Of a DNA stretch of 64,000 nucleotides, positions 10,868-18,044 are shown piece by piece. The notes below the pieces were generated by a model, which saw nothing but the letters and a program-made list of their open reading frames with translations, searched no databases and was not told the DNA's origin. The stretch comes from Leptolinea tardivitalis (lineage in GTDB: Bacteria > Chloroflexota > Anaerolineae > Anaerolineales > Anaerolineaceae): assembly GCF_001050275.1 (NCBI RefSeq), contig NZ_BBYA01000002.1:124001-188000 (forward strand), read 5' to 3'. The translations under genes and the position numbers were made by a program. Every line of letters starts with the position of its first letter. Positions within the stretch are counted from its first letter, which is position 1.

Positions 10868-12606
10868 TGGATAGTTTCATTAACGGTAAAAAACCCAAGC
10901 GCTGGATTGCTCCCGAAATCATTACACCTGAAGCAGAACATGAGTTGGAAGAATATCCCGTTGTCTTCCGTCAGGTATTATTTTCGCGTGGATTGGATAC
11001 AACCGAAAAGGCACATGAATTTCTGCAAAACTCGATGGCCGAACATAACCCGCTGCTCATGAAAGGTATGGAGGAAGCAGCGGAAATAATTAAAACCAGT
11101 ATTCTGATGGGGAACCCGATTGTTGTCTACGGGGATTATGATGTGGATGGTGTTACGGCAACCGCTCTAATGGTTCAGGTTATCCGGGAACTGGGTGGGG
11201 TAGTGATGGAATACATCCCGAACCGGTTTGACGAAGGCTACGGGTTAAATCTTGATGCCATCAATGAGTTACATCATCAAAATGTTTCCCTTATCATCAC
11301 GGTTGATTGCGGTATTCGATCTGTAAAGGAAGCTGAACTTGCCCGTGAACTGGGGATTAAGCTTATCATCACCGATCATCACCATCCTCTGGAAACCATC
11401 CCGGGAGCTGATGTAGTTATCTGTCCTCGTCAGGAAGGTGATGATTATCCGTATAAAGACCTGGCTGGCGTAGGAATTGCTTATAAAGTCGCCCGCATCC
11501 TGTTTGGAAAATTTGGTAAAGATCCGAAGGAAGCCGAACGTTGGCTGGATCTGGTGGCTCTGGGTACTGTATCGGATGTTGCCCCTTTGACAGGCGAGAA
11601 CCGGCTTCTTGTGAAACTCGGTTTGGATTCGATTAACACAAATACACGGACAGGATTGTATTCTCTGTTGGCTGTTTCAGGAATGATCTCGACGGATTCA
11701 AAACCCATAAAACCTAAGAAGGTGACCGCTGGGGATATTGGCTTCAAACTGGGCCCCCGCTTGAATGCCGCCGGACGCATGGAATCTGCGATGAAAGCCC
11801 TGCATCTCTTGATGAGTGATGATATTCAGAATACTGGTCTGCTGGCGCAAGAATTACAACAACAAAATAACATGCGTCAAGAAAATACACTTAAAAATCA
11901 ACAAAATGCTGAAGCCAAGCTATCTGACATTGAGAACCTGCCCATGTTGATAGCCTTTGGATCAGAAGAAGAATTTCATTCGGGCATTGTTGGTCTGGTG
12001 GCTGCCCGGTTGGTGGAAAGTCATTACCGGCCGGCCATTGTTGGTGTGATCGGGGAAGAAACTACACGCGCTTCCTGCCGAAGTATTGATGAATTCCATA
12101 TTACAAAAGCTCTGGATGAATGTGCTGATTTACTGGTTCGTCATGGTGGGCACAGCAAGGCAGCTGGCTTTACAGTATCCAATGAAAACAGGGAAATTCT
12201 GAAAGAACGTTTATTGGAAATTGCCTCACGTCAATTGAATCCTGACGAATTGGTCCCCGCGATTCATTACGATGCTGAAGCACAATTGGACGATTTGAAG
12301 ATCGATGTATACCGACTTCTTGAACAAATGGAACCTACGGGTAATGAAAACCCAAAACCTGTTTTCCTGACAAAAAATTTAAAAGTTATTCGAAAATCAT
12401 TGATTGGCACGGAAAAAAATCATTTGCGGATGACTGTAAGAAATGAGAATGGGTTGACAATAGATGCCATCGGGTTCCGTATGGGTACCTGGTACGAAGA
12501 AATGCCGGAAAAAGTGGATATTCTCTATCATTTTGAGTTGAACGTATACAAAGACCACGAATCGTTTCAGCTAAATTTATGTGATATTCGTCCGTCGGAA
12601 GTGTAG
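10867..12606 (+). CDS. recJ: Single-stranded-DNA-specific exonuclease RecJ
   Basis: A 579-residue 5'-3' exonuclease of the DHH superfamily, used in recombinational and mismatch repair. Motifs run in order: DYDVDG at about residues 93-98 (motif I), the HDHHHP-like stretch ITDHHHPLE (motif III, metal binding), LGTVSDVAPL, and GGHSKAAGFTV in the DHHA1 domain. An OB-like C-terminal domain follows. Length is at the short, ordinary end of the family. Translation is probably coupled to alr by the one-base overlap. The following EamA gene starts seven bases after the stop. Confidence 0.95.
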   Translation: MDSFINGKKPKRWIAPEIITPEAEHELEEYPVVFRQVLFSRGLDTTEKAHEFLQNSMAEHNPLLMKGMEEAAEIIKTSILMGNPIVVYGDYDVDGVTATALMVQVIRELGGVVMEYIPNRFDEGYGLNLDAINELHHQNVSLIITVDCGIRSVKEAELARELGIKLIITDHHHPLETIPGADVVICPRQEGDDYPYKDLAGVGIAYKVARILFGKFGKDPKEAERWLDLVALGTVSDVAPLTGENRLLVKLGLDSINTNTRTGLYSLLAVSGMISTDSKPIKPKKVTAGDIGFKLGPRLNAAGRMESAMKALHLLMSDDIQNTGLLAQELQQQNNMRQENTLKNQQNAEAKLSDIENLPMLIAFGSEEEFHSGIVGLVAARLVESHYRPAIVGVIGEETTRASCRSIDEFHITKALDECADLLVRHGGHSKAAGFTVSNENREILKERLLEIASRQLNPDELVPAIHYDAEAQLDDLKIDVYRLLEQMEPTGNENPKPVFLTKNLKVIRKSLIGTEKNHLRMTVRNENGLTIDAIGFRMGTWYEEMPEKVDILYHFELNVYKDHESFQLNLCDIRPSEV

Positions 12607-12613
12607 GTGAAGC

Positions 12614-13507
12614 ATGTTGACCGGCGTGCCATCAAAACGGAAAGCCATTATCCTGGCCGCCGTTGTCACTACCATCTGGTCTACCAGCTGGGTATTGATC
12701 AAGATCGGATTGAAGGAAATTCCGGCTTTGCCATTTGCCGCTTTCCGGTACACACTGGCCTCACTAATCCTGCTACCCGGATTGTTGAGAACTCCGTCCC
12801 GGAAGGTGATTTGCTCATTCGGGTGGAAAGATTGGCTGGTGCTTGCGGGTCTGGCTTTGCTGACATATCCACTCAATCAGGGAGGATTGTTTGTTGCCCT
12901 GAGTTATTTGCCCAATACGACAGTAAGCCTGCTGCAGAATTTCAGTCCAGTTTTCATTGCTTTATTGGGAAGCTGGCTGCTGAAAGAAGTGGTAAACGGC
13001 CGGCAATACCTTGGGATGCTCATATTGCTTGCCGGGGCGCTGGTATTCTTTCTGCCTCTGCAATCTTATAATCTTTCGATCCCCGGTTTGATCGCTTCCT
13101 TCGTCACCATGATGGCCAATGTGTTCGGCTCGCTTTATTCCCGAAAATTGCTGCGCACAGGAACATACCCGGTGCTGGTTATGACCGGTATCTGTATGTC
13201 TATTGGATCCATTGTAATGTTTGTCGGTTCACGTGCCTGGGAGTACATCCCAAAGATCAGCCTTCACCTTTGGGGAATTTTGCTGTATCTGGCTCTGGTT
13301 AACACAGCACTGGCATTCATGGTCTGGAATACTTCATTGCAGCGATTAACGGCGTTTGAAGCGAATATCATCAACAATACCATGCTGGTACAAATCGCCC
13401 TCCTTTCCTGGATATTCCTTGGAGATGCCATCAGTTGGAAAATGGCAGCCGGTATGGCTCTGGTAATGGGTGGAGCGGTGCTGGTTAATTTGCGAAACAC
13501 AACCTGA
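12614..13507 (+). CDS. EamA-family (DMT) transporter, copy 1
   Basis: A 297-residue inner-membrane protein with ten hydrophobic segments in two EamA repeats (about residues 10-140 and 155-292). Drug/metabolite-transporter features include the TTIWSTSWVLIKIGL opening and NQGGLFVALSYLPNTT. The substrate is not predictable; family members export amino acids, nucleosides or other metabolites. AGGTGAAG precedes the ATG. It sits seven bases after recJ and 64 bases before a clearly paralogous copy, with the two proteins aligning along their whole length. This indicates a tandem duplication. Confidence 0.88.
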   Translation: MLTGVPSKRKAIILAAVVTTIWSTSWVLIKIGLKEIPALPFAAFRYTLASLILLPGLLRTPSRKVICSFGWKDWLVLAGLALLTYPLNQGGLFVALSYLPNTTVSLLQNFSPVFIALLGSWLLKEVVNGRQYLGMLILLAGALVFFLPLQSYNLSIPGLIASFVTMMANVFGSLYSRKLLRTGTYPVLVMTGICMSIGSIVMFVGSRAWEYIPKISLHLWGILLYLALVNTALAFMVWNTSLQRLTAFEANIINNTMLVQIALLSWIFLGDAISWKMAAGMALVMGGAVLVNLRNTT

Positions 13508-13571
13508 ATTTTCGCTGAATTTGTAACGACAATTTAGACCTTCATGATTTTATTGGAATAGGAAAGACACA

Positions 13572-14465
13572 ATGTTGACAGGAATTCCTTCAAAAAAGAA
13601 TGCCATCATAATAGCCAGTCTGACCACAATTGTGTGGTCAAGCAGTTGGATTTTTATCAAAATTGGATTAAAAGAGATTCCGGCTTTACCTTTTGCCGGA
13701 ATGCGCTATATCATGGCCTTTCTTTTCTTTCTCCCCTGGTTATTGAAGAGCAGTTCCATTAAAGCAATTCGCCGATTAACAAGAAAAGAATGGCTGGTAA
13801 TGATTGCACTTGGATTGCTGACATATCCGCTCAATCAGGGTTGTCTGTTCATGGCCATGACGTATCTGCCCAATACAACCATCAGTTTGATCACAAATAT
13901 GGCTCCCATATTTCTGGCATTGCTTGGTGGTATTTTTCTGGATGAAAAATTAAATCGCTGGCAGTATTTTGGCATGGCTATCACCATCAGCGGAGCACTG
14001 GTGTTTTTCCTGCCATTAACGGGTAATAATATGTCTGTACCCGGATGGATATTTTCATTCACCACCCTCTTCGCCAATGTGATCGGGGCGGTTTTAGTTC
14101 GGAAGATGTTGAAAGCCGGTTCAATACCTGTTCTTGTGGTGACAGGTGTTCCGATGGGGATAGGTTCGATACTTATGGCGTGTGGTGCATCTGTATGGGA
14201 ATGGATTCCCCGAATCAGCCTGACAGTCTGGGGAATTTTGCTCTTTCTATCTCTGGTTAATACAACCATTGCCTTTACAGTTTGGAATGTGGCATTACAA
14301 CGTCTTACAGCATTTGAGGCCAATGTGATCAGTAACACCATGTTGGTGCAGATCGCTCTGCTATCATGGTTCTTCCTTGGTGATGCCGTCACCTGGAAAA
14401 TGGCGGCTGGTATGGCATTGGTGATTGGTGGGGTGGTATTGATCAATCTCAAAGGGGACAGTTGA
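13572..14465 (+). CDS. EamA-family (DMT) transporter, copy 2
   Basis: A 297-residue paralogue of the preceding gene, of identical length and with the same motif spacing: it opens TTIVWSSSWIFIKIGL and ends in GMALVIGGVVLINL. Ten membrane segments are predicted. The ATG has AGGAAAG upstream. Conservation is strongest in the membrane helices and weakest in the loop after helix 3, which is more basic here (RRLTRKEW). The gap between the copies has no clear terminator, so they may be co-expressed while having diverged in substrate. Confidence 0.88.
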   Translation: MLTGIPSKKNAIIIASLTTIVWSSSWIFIKIGLKEIPALPFAGMRYIMAFLFFLPWLLKSSSIKAIRRLTRKEWLVMIALGLLTYPLNQGCLFMAMTYLPNTTISLITNMAPIFLALLGGIFLDEKLNRWQYFGMAITISGALVFFLPLTGNNMSVPGWIFSFTTLFANVIGAVLVRKMLKAGSIPVLVVTGVPMGIGSILMACGASVWEWIPRISLTVWGILLFLSLVNTTIAFTVWNVALQRLTAFEANVISNTMLVQIALLSWFFLGDAVTWKMAAGMALVIGGVVLINLKGDS

Positions 14466-14522
14466 TGGATATATCCTGCGCGTAGTCATGTGACATTCAA
14501 CAAATTTACCTTTTTATTTTTC

Positions 14523-14740
14523 GAAACTTATGCAGGGTAGAAGCAACCGGGAGGTGTCCGGTCAGAAGGATAAACCATGCTCCGGTTGCTTCTACCGGAA
14601 TGTAACACGGTAAGGCCGCTGGTTGAAGCAGGCGGAAATGATAGCCGGTTGCTGCCCAAGAACAATACTGCCTGCTTCAACCCTGCATAGAGCCGTTTGG
14701 TTTCATGAAACATTTGCAGGGGAGATGCAACCGGGCATAA
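14523..14740. repeat. Intergenic block of alternating direct and inverted repeats
   Basis: A 29-base unit at 14523-14551 recurs in the same orientation at 14707-14735 with 25 of 29 matches. Between them lie inverted or partial copies. GGTAGAAGCAACCGG (14536-14550) pairs perfectly with 14582-14596. GGTTGAAGCAGG (14621-14632) pairs perfectly with 14671-14682. TATGCAGGG (14529-14537) pairs with 14681-14689, closing both hairpins. A further partial copy is at 14643-14656. The layout predicts a multi-branched RNA or DNA fold. It could be a small mobile repeat, a structured RNA or a protein-binding array. No open frame inside looks coding. Confidence 0.7.
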
Positions 14741-14775
14741 CCTGCTATGGCGTTCCACTTATCAAAGTTAAAAGT

Positions 14776-15303
14776 TTACAGATTGATCCAAAAAATCTGA
14801 ACCGTTTTGTTATCTGTATGAACAAATTCTCGGTCAAGAATTCCACCGCATTTTTCGATTGTTCTACGTGAGCCTGTATTATTCTTTTCACAGGCCAACA
14901 TAACCCGGTCCAATTTCAAGTTGCGGCAGAAAGCTAGCCCCAGATTTAATAGTTGTGTTGCATATCCCTTGTTTCTCTCTGAGGGACGGACACCGTACCC
15001 AATGTGACCGCCATATTCCCGCAAGAAATCATTCAGCGTGTGCCGGATATCTATCATGCCGACAATGCGATGATCATTCTCTCTAACACCAAAGAAAGTG
15101 CTGGATACCACCCATCCCGGTTTGACGGTTTCAACCGTAGAATTACACGCCAGGTGATCAAGCCAGTCTTCATACGATTTAATCTGATCAAACAATGAAC
15201 TACCGTGGAGCAATTTTTCGCCATGATCAAAGTGCTCTTGACGATATTCGAGGGCGGCCTGTTTATGAGCTAAGGTAGGTTTAACCAAGTGGATTGCATC
15301 CAT
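14776..15303 (-). CDS. GNAT-family N-acetyltransferase
   Basis: A 175-residue protein of the predicted-acetyltransferase group COG3981. It carries the opening HLVKPTLAHKQAALEYRQEH and the acetyl-CoA loop region GYGVRPSERNKGYATQLL (about residues 105-122), followed by ACEKNNTGSRRTIEKCGG. It should move an acetyl group from acetyl-CoA to an unknown amine. ATG 15303 is used because AGGAA lies ten bases upstream and homologues start here; an upstream in-frame ATG at 15432 would add 43 residues unlike the family. The gene stands alone beside the repeat block. Confidence 0.82.
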   Translation of the reverse strand: MDAIHLVKPTLAHKQAALEYRQEHFDHGEKLLHGSSLFDQIKSYEDWLDHLACNSTVETVKPGWVVSSTFFGVRENDHRIVGMIDIRHTLNDFLREYGGHIGYGVRPSERNKGYATQLLNLGLAFCRNLKLDRVMLACEKNNTGSRRTIEKCGGILDREFVHTDNKTVQIFWINL

Positions 15304-15432
15304 AAAATTATTCCTGATATCCGATTGGGAAATTTCCTTTTCTTTGAGACTGATCTGGATGATCCCTGGCATTTCCACTGGTAATGTTGCCGGATTATTA
15401 AGCCGTCTTTTCAACAGAAGATGTAATTTCAA

Positions 15433-15776
15433 CTGTCAGGCGGCAATTCGCCGGCCAACTCAGATTCAGGTCCTCTGCCAGGGTATTCGTGAGATTTCAT
15501 AAAATCTCCGGGAAGATAATCCCAACCACGAATATTTTATTGCCTTTTCCATTCAAAGCATCAGCCAGGCATTCCACGAGGTGACCATCCAATGTCCAGA
15601 ACGGGTGATAATTTAGGATTTCTTCTTAATTCCAAAGTTAATTAGGTATTTACTTCGTTTGAATTCATTATTCAATTGCTGCAGACGTGATCTTTGCTAT
15701 CGCACCCTCCGGTGAAAATTCGTTCATCAACTGACCGCTCCACTTGTACTCAATACCAATTCTATTCTGTCTGAAA
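15433..15776 (-). pseudogene. Coding-like debris on the minus strand
   Basis: About 340 bases without an intact gene. Read on the minus strand, one frame gives a coding-like stretch ending EFSPEGAIAKITSAAIE and a stop near 15685. Further on, fragments in two different frames meet near 15530 (one containing FWTLDGHLVECLADALNGKG, the other GWDYLPGDFMKSHEYPGRG). This looks like a frameshifted, truncated gene, but I cannot name the family. Confidence 0.25.
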
Positions 15777-15783
15777 ATTAAAA

Positions 15784-15804
15784 AAGGTGCCTGAGAAGCA
15801 CCTT
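15784..15804 (-). terminator. Intrinsic terminator of the GT2 gene
   Basis: AAGGTGC/GCACCTT stem with a seven-base loop. On the minus strand it is followed by a run of Ts, 28 bases after the glycosyltransferase stop. Confidence 0.8.
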
Positions 15805-15832
15805 GAGAGAAATTATTGGTGGGAAACTGAGA

Positions 15833-16516
15833 TCAGTCGGTAAACCGGTAGCGTATCAACGTCCAAACGGCGATAAAACCATCCCAGGCTTTTATCTTCT
15901 TCCCCTGATCATAATCACGAGGATTAAAAGTAATGGGTACCTCAAAAATCCGAATATGACGTTTCAGTATCTTGGCTGTGAACTCTGGTTCAAATTCAAA
16001 ACCGTGAGCATGCAGTGGAATATCCTTGACCTTTTCTCGGTAGAACACCTTGTATCCAGTTTCCATGTCTGAAAGGATATTGTTGTACAGAATATTGGTC
16101 AGGAAGGTGAGAATTTTATTGGCGACCATGTTCCAATACAGAATTGGCCGGCGGGCGCCGCCCAAGAAACGTGAACCGTAGACAACTTCGGCAATGCCCT
16201 CTTGAATGGGTTTCAACAGGGTGGGGTAATCACGGGGATCATATTCAAGATCAGCATCCTGGATGATCAATACATCACCGGTGGCAGAAAGGATGCCGGT
16301 ACGAACGGCAGCACCTTTCCCCATATTTTTTTCGTGCAAGAATACTTTGACGACAGGATCATCTTTGTACGTTGCCAGAATATCGCGAGTGCCGTCAATA
16401 GAGCCGTCATCCACAATGACAATTTCACTGACAATATTGGTGGCTTTTACCCGGCGGATAATTTCTTCAATGGTGCTTTTTTCGTTAAAAACAGGGATAA
16501 TAGTAGATACATTCAT
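15833..16516 (-). CDS. Glycosyltransferase family 2 (dolichyl/polyprenyl-phosphate sugar synthase-like)
   Basis: A 227-residue cytoplasmic or membrane-associated GT-A enzyme. STIIPVFNE opens the fold, DDGSIDGT binds the nucleotide, and DADLEYDP holds the metal-binding DxD equivalent. The C-terminal part has [10 protein letters not shown] and [12 protein letters not shown], as in polyprenol-phosphate mannose/glucose synthases. It lacks C-terminal membrane helices, so the product is probably a soluble-type Dpm1-like enzyme that feeds a lipid-linked sugar to other transferases. ATG 16516 is chosen over 16525 and 16609. A near-consensus promoter has its -10 box ending seven bases before 16516, and 16525 would lie within that box. 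Confidence 0.85.
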   Translation of the reverse strand: MNVSTIIPVFNEKSTIEEIIRRVKATNIVSEIVIVDDGSIDGTRDILATYKDDPVVKVFLHEKNMGKGAAVRTGILSATGDVLIIQDADLEYDPRDYPTLLKPIQEGIAEVVYGSRFLGGARRPILYWNMVANKILTFLTNILYNNILSDMETGYKVFYREKVKDIPLHAHGFEFEPEFTAKILKRHIRIFEVPITFNPRDYDQGKKIKAWDGFIAVWTLIRYRFTD

Positions 16517-16523
16517 GGGCAGC

Positions 16524-16552
16524 ATTATACGGGCGGGTGTGAGAACTGGCAA
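16524..16552 (-). promoter_or_regulatory. Near-consensus promoter of the GT2 gene, leaderless arrangement
   Basis: Minus strand: TTGCCA, 17 bases, TATAAT, then exactly seven bases to ATG 16516. There is no Shine-Dalgarno sequence. The predicted first transcribed base is the A of the start codon. Confidence 0.75.
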
Positions 16553-16573
16553 GGATTGATAATAACCTGTTAA

Positions 16574-16602
16574 TTGAGTAGAACCGCCTGCAATGCTATA
16601 AT
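16574..16602 (+). promoter_or_regulatory. Promoter of the AAA+ ATPase operon
   Basis: TTGAGT, 17 bases, TATAAT, about 78 bases before the ATPase ATG. The leader holds an AGGAAGGGAG ribosome-binding site. This is a conventional leadered promoter, unlike the divergent GT2 promoter 22 bases away. Confidence 0.75.
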
Positions 16603-16679
16603 CATTCAAGAATACATATAACCTTTGGGCTTCCTCTAAAAGCAGCGGGTTAGACTACAGAGGAAGGGAGTATATCGAA

Positions 16680-18035
16680 ATGGCGACTGTTGCACCGAAT
16701 CAACCCCAAACACAAACATCCGTCACCACCAGGCAGGAAGCCCCGGCGGCTTTTGTGCCCCCACCTATTTCCCGTATTGAAGATACCGGAATCCCGGCTC
16801 TCTGGCTGCAGGATCTTATATTGAAGATCATGTATTTTCAAGGCTATATGTCAGGATTCAAGATTGCCGAAGAAATTGCCCTGCCTTTTACCGGTGTGGT
16901 GGATATTTTGATGGAAACCTTGAAACGGGATAAATTGGTGGAAGTGCGTTCCTCTCAGGTTGGACTCGGTGAAGGTGCGTATCTGTTCGCCATTACCGGG
17001 ACCGGAATCAACCGGGCGAGGGAAGCGCTGGACCGTTGCCAGTATGCTGGCCCGGCTCCGGTACAGCTTCAATATTATGTTGAAGCCTGCCGTAAACAAA
17101 CCCGGCGAAGAATCCAGGTCACATCTGCCATGCTTCAAGAGGGTTTTTCCAGCCTGGTGCTCTCAGAACGGATTATCAGCCAGTTAGGGCCGGCTATTAA
17201 TTCAAATACATCCATTTTTCTTTATGGCCCTCCTGGAAATGGAAAAACAAGTATCGCTAAACTGATTGGAGAAATGCTGTTCAACCAGTCAATTTATATT
17301 CCATTTTCCATCTATGTAGATGGACAGGTGATCAAGTTATATGATGCCGTTAATCATCGACTGGCCAGCCGAGAAGAAGTCACCCCGGCTGGAACAGGCA
17401 CATTGCGCGCCGGAATGCGCCGGGATCCCCGCTGGGTTTATATACAACGCCCCTTCATTATGACTGGCGGTGAACTCACATTGGATGGTCTTGACCTCGT
17501 TTTTGACGATACATTGAAATTCTATGAAGCTCCTTTTCAGGTAAAAGCCAATGGCGGGATTCTGCTGATAGACGACTTTGGCCGTCAACAGGTGAAACCG
17601 CGCGATTTGCTGAACCGCTGGATTGTTCCACTGGAAAACCGCATTGATTATTTGAACCTACATACCGGCCGCAAACTTGAAGTTCCGTTTGATGTACTGG
17701 TCATCTTCTCGACAAACCTTCCGCCTCGCGAGCTGGTGGATGAAGCATTCCTACGGAGGCTTCGCCATAAGATCGAAGTACGCAACCCGAGTTATGATGA
17801 ATACCGAGAAATTTTCAAACGCGTTGCCGCCACAAAGAATGTAAAATATACCGATCCTGGTCTGGCATACCTGCTTCAGGAATGGTACATCAAACGGAAA
17901 CGATTACCCCGTGCGTCTCATCCGCGCGACTTGTGCGATCAGATTATCGATTACGCCCGTTTTACCAACCAGGAACCTTCTCTTACCAAAGAGTTGATTG
18001 ATCCGGCAGCTGAATCCTATTTTGTTGAAGTGTAA
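16680..18035 (+). CDS. AAA+ ATPase with N-terminal winged-helix-like domain
   Basis: A 451-residue cytoplasmic protein. Residues 1-35 are Pro/Thr/Gln-rich. Residues 40-110 look like a winged-helix (LWLQDLILKIMYFQGYMSG, then a MDILMETLKRD-like helix). An AAA+ module follows, with Walker A GPPGNGKT at 183-190, Walker B GILLIDDFG at about 291-299, a sensor-1-like VIFSTNLPP and a C-terminal helical lid containing LPRASHPRDLCDQ. It is not a typical NtrC, MoxR or Lon member. Similar proteins are seen in Chloroflexota and cyanobacteria, to my knowledge without an assigned role. It is followed after nine bases by the GH3-like gene, suggesting a shared envelope-related task. Confidence 0.75.
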   Translation: MATVAPNQPQTQTSVTTRQEAPAAFVPPPISRIEDTGIPALWLQDLILKIMYFQGYMSGFKIAEEIALPFTGVVDILMETLKRDKLVEVRSSQVGLGEGAYLFAITGTGINRAREALDRCQYAGPAPVQLQYYVEACRKQTRRRIQVTSAMLQEGFSSLVLSERIISQLGPAINSNTSIFLYGPPGNGKTSIAKLIGEMLFNQSIYIPFSIYVDGQVIKLYDAVNHRLASREEVTPAGTGTLRAGMRRDPRWVYIQRPFIMTGGELTLDGLDLVFDDTLKFYEAPFQVKANGGILLIDDFGRQQVKPRDLLNRWIVPLENRIDYLNLHTGRKLEVPFDVLVIFSTNLPPRELVDEAFLRRLRHKIEVRNPSYDEYREIFKRVAATKNVKYTDPGLAYLLQEWYIKRKRLPRASHPRDLCDQIIDYARFTNQEPSLTKELIDPAAESYFVEV

Positions 18036-18044
18036 GGTAAGCGA

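Noticed and set aside
12607-13071. Alternative-frame plus-strand frame inside the first EamA gene
   Set aside because: The EamA frame has clear membrane helices and a close paralogue; the other frame has neither.
14776-15432. Longer 218-residue version of the GNAT protein
   Set aside because: The extra 43 residues do not resemble the family, and a ribosome-binding site supports ATG 15303.
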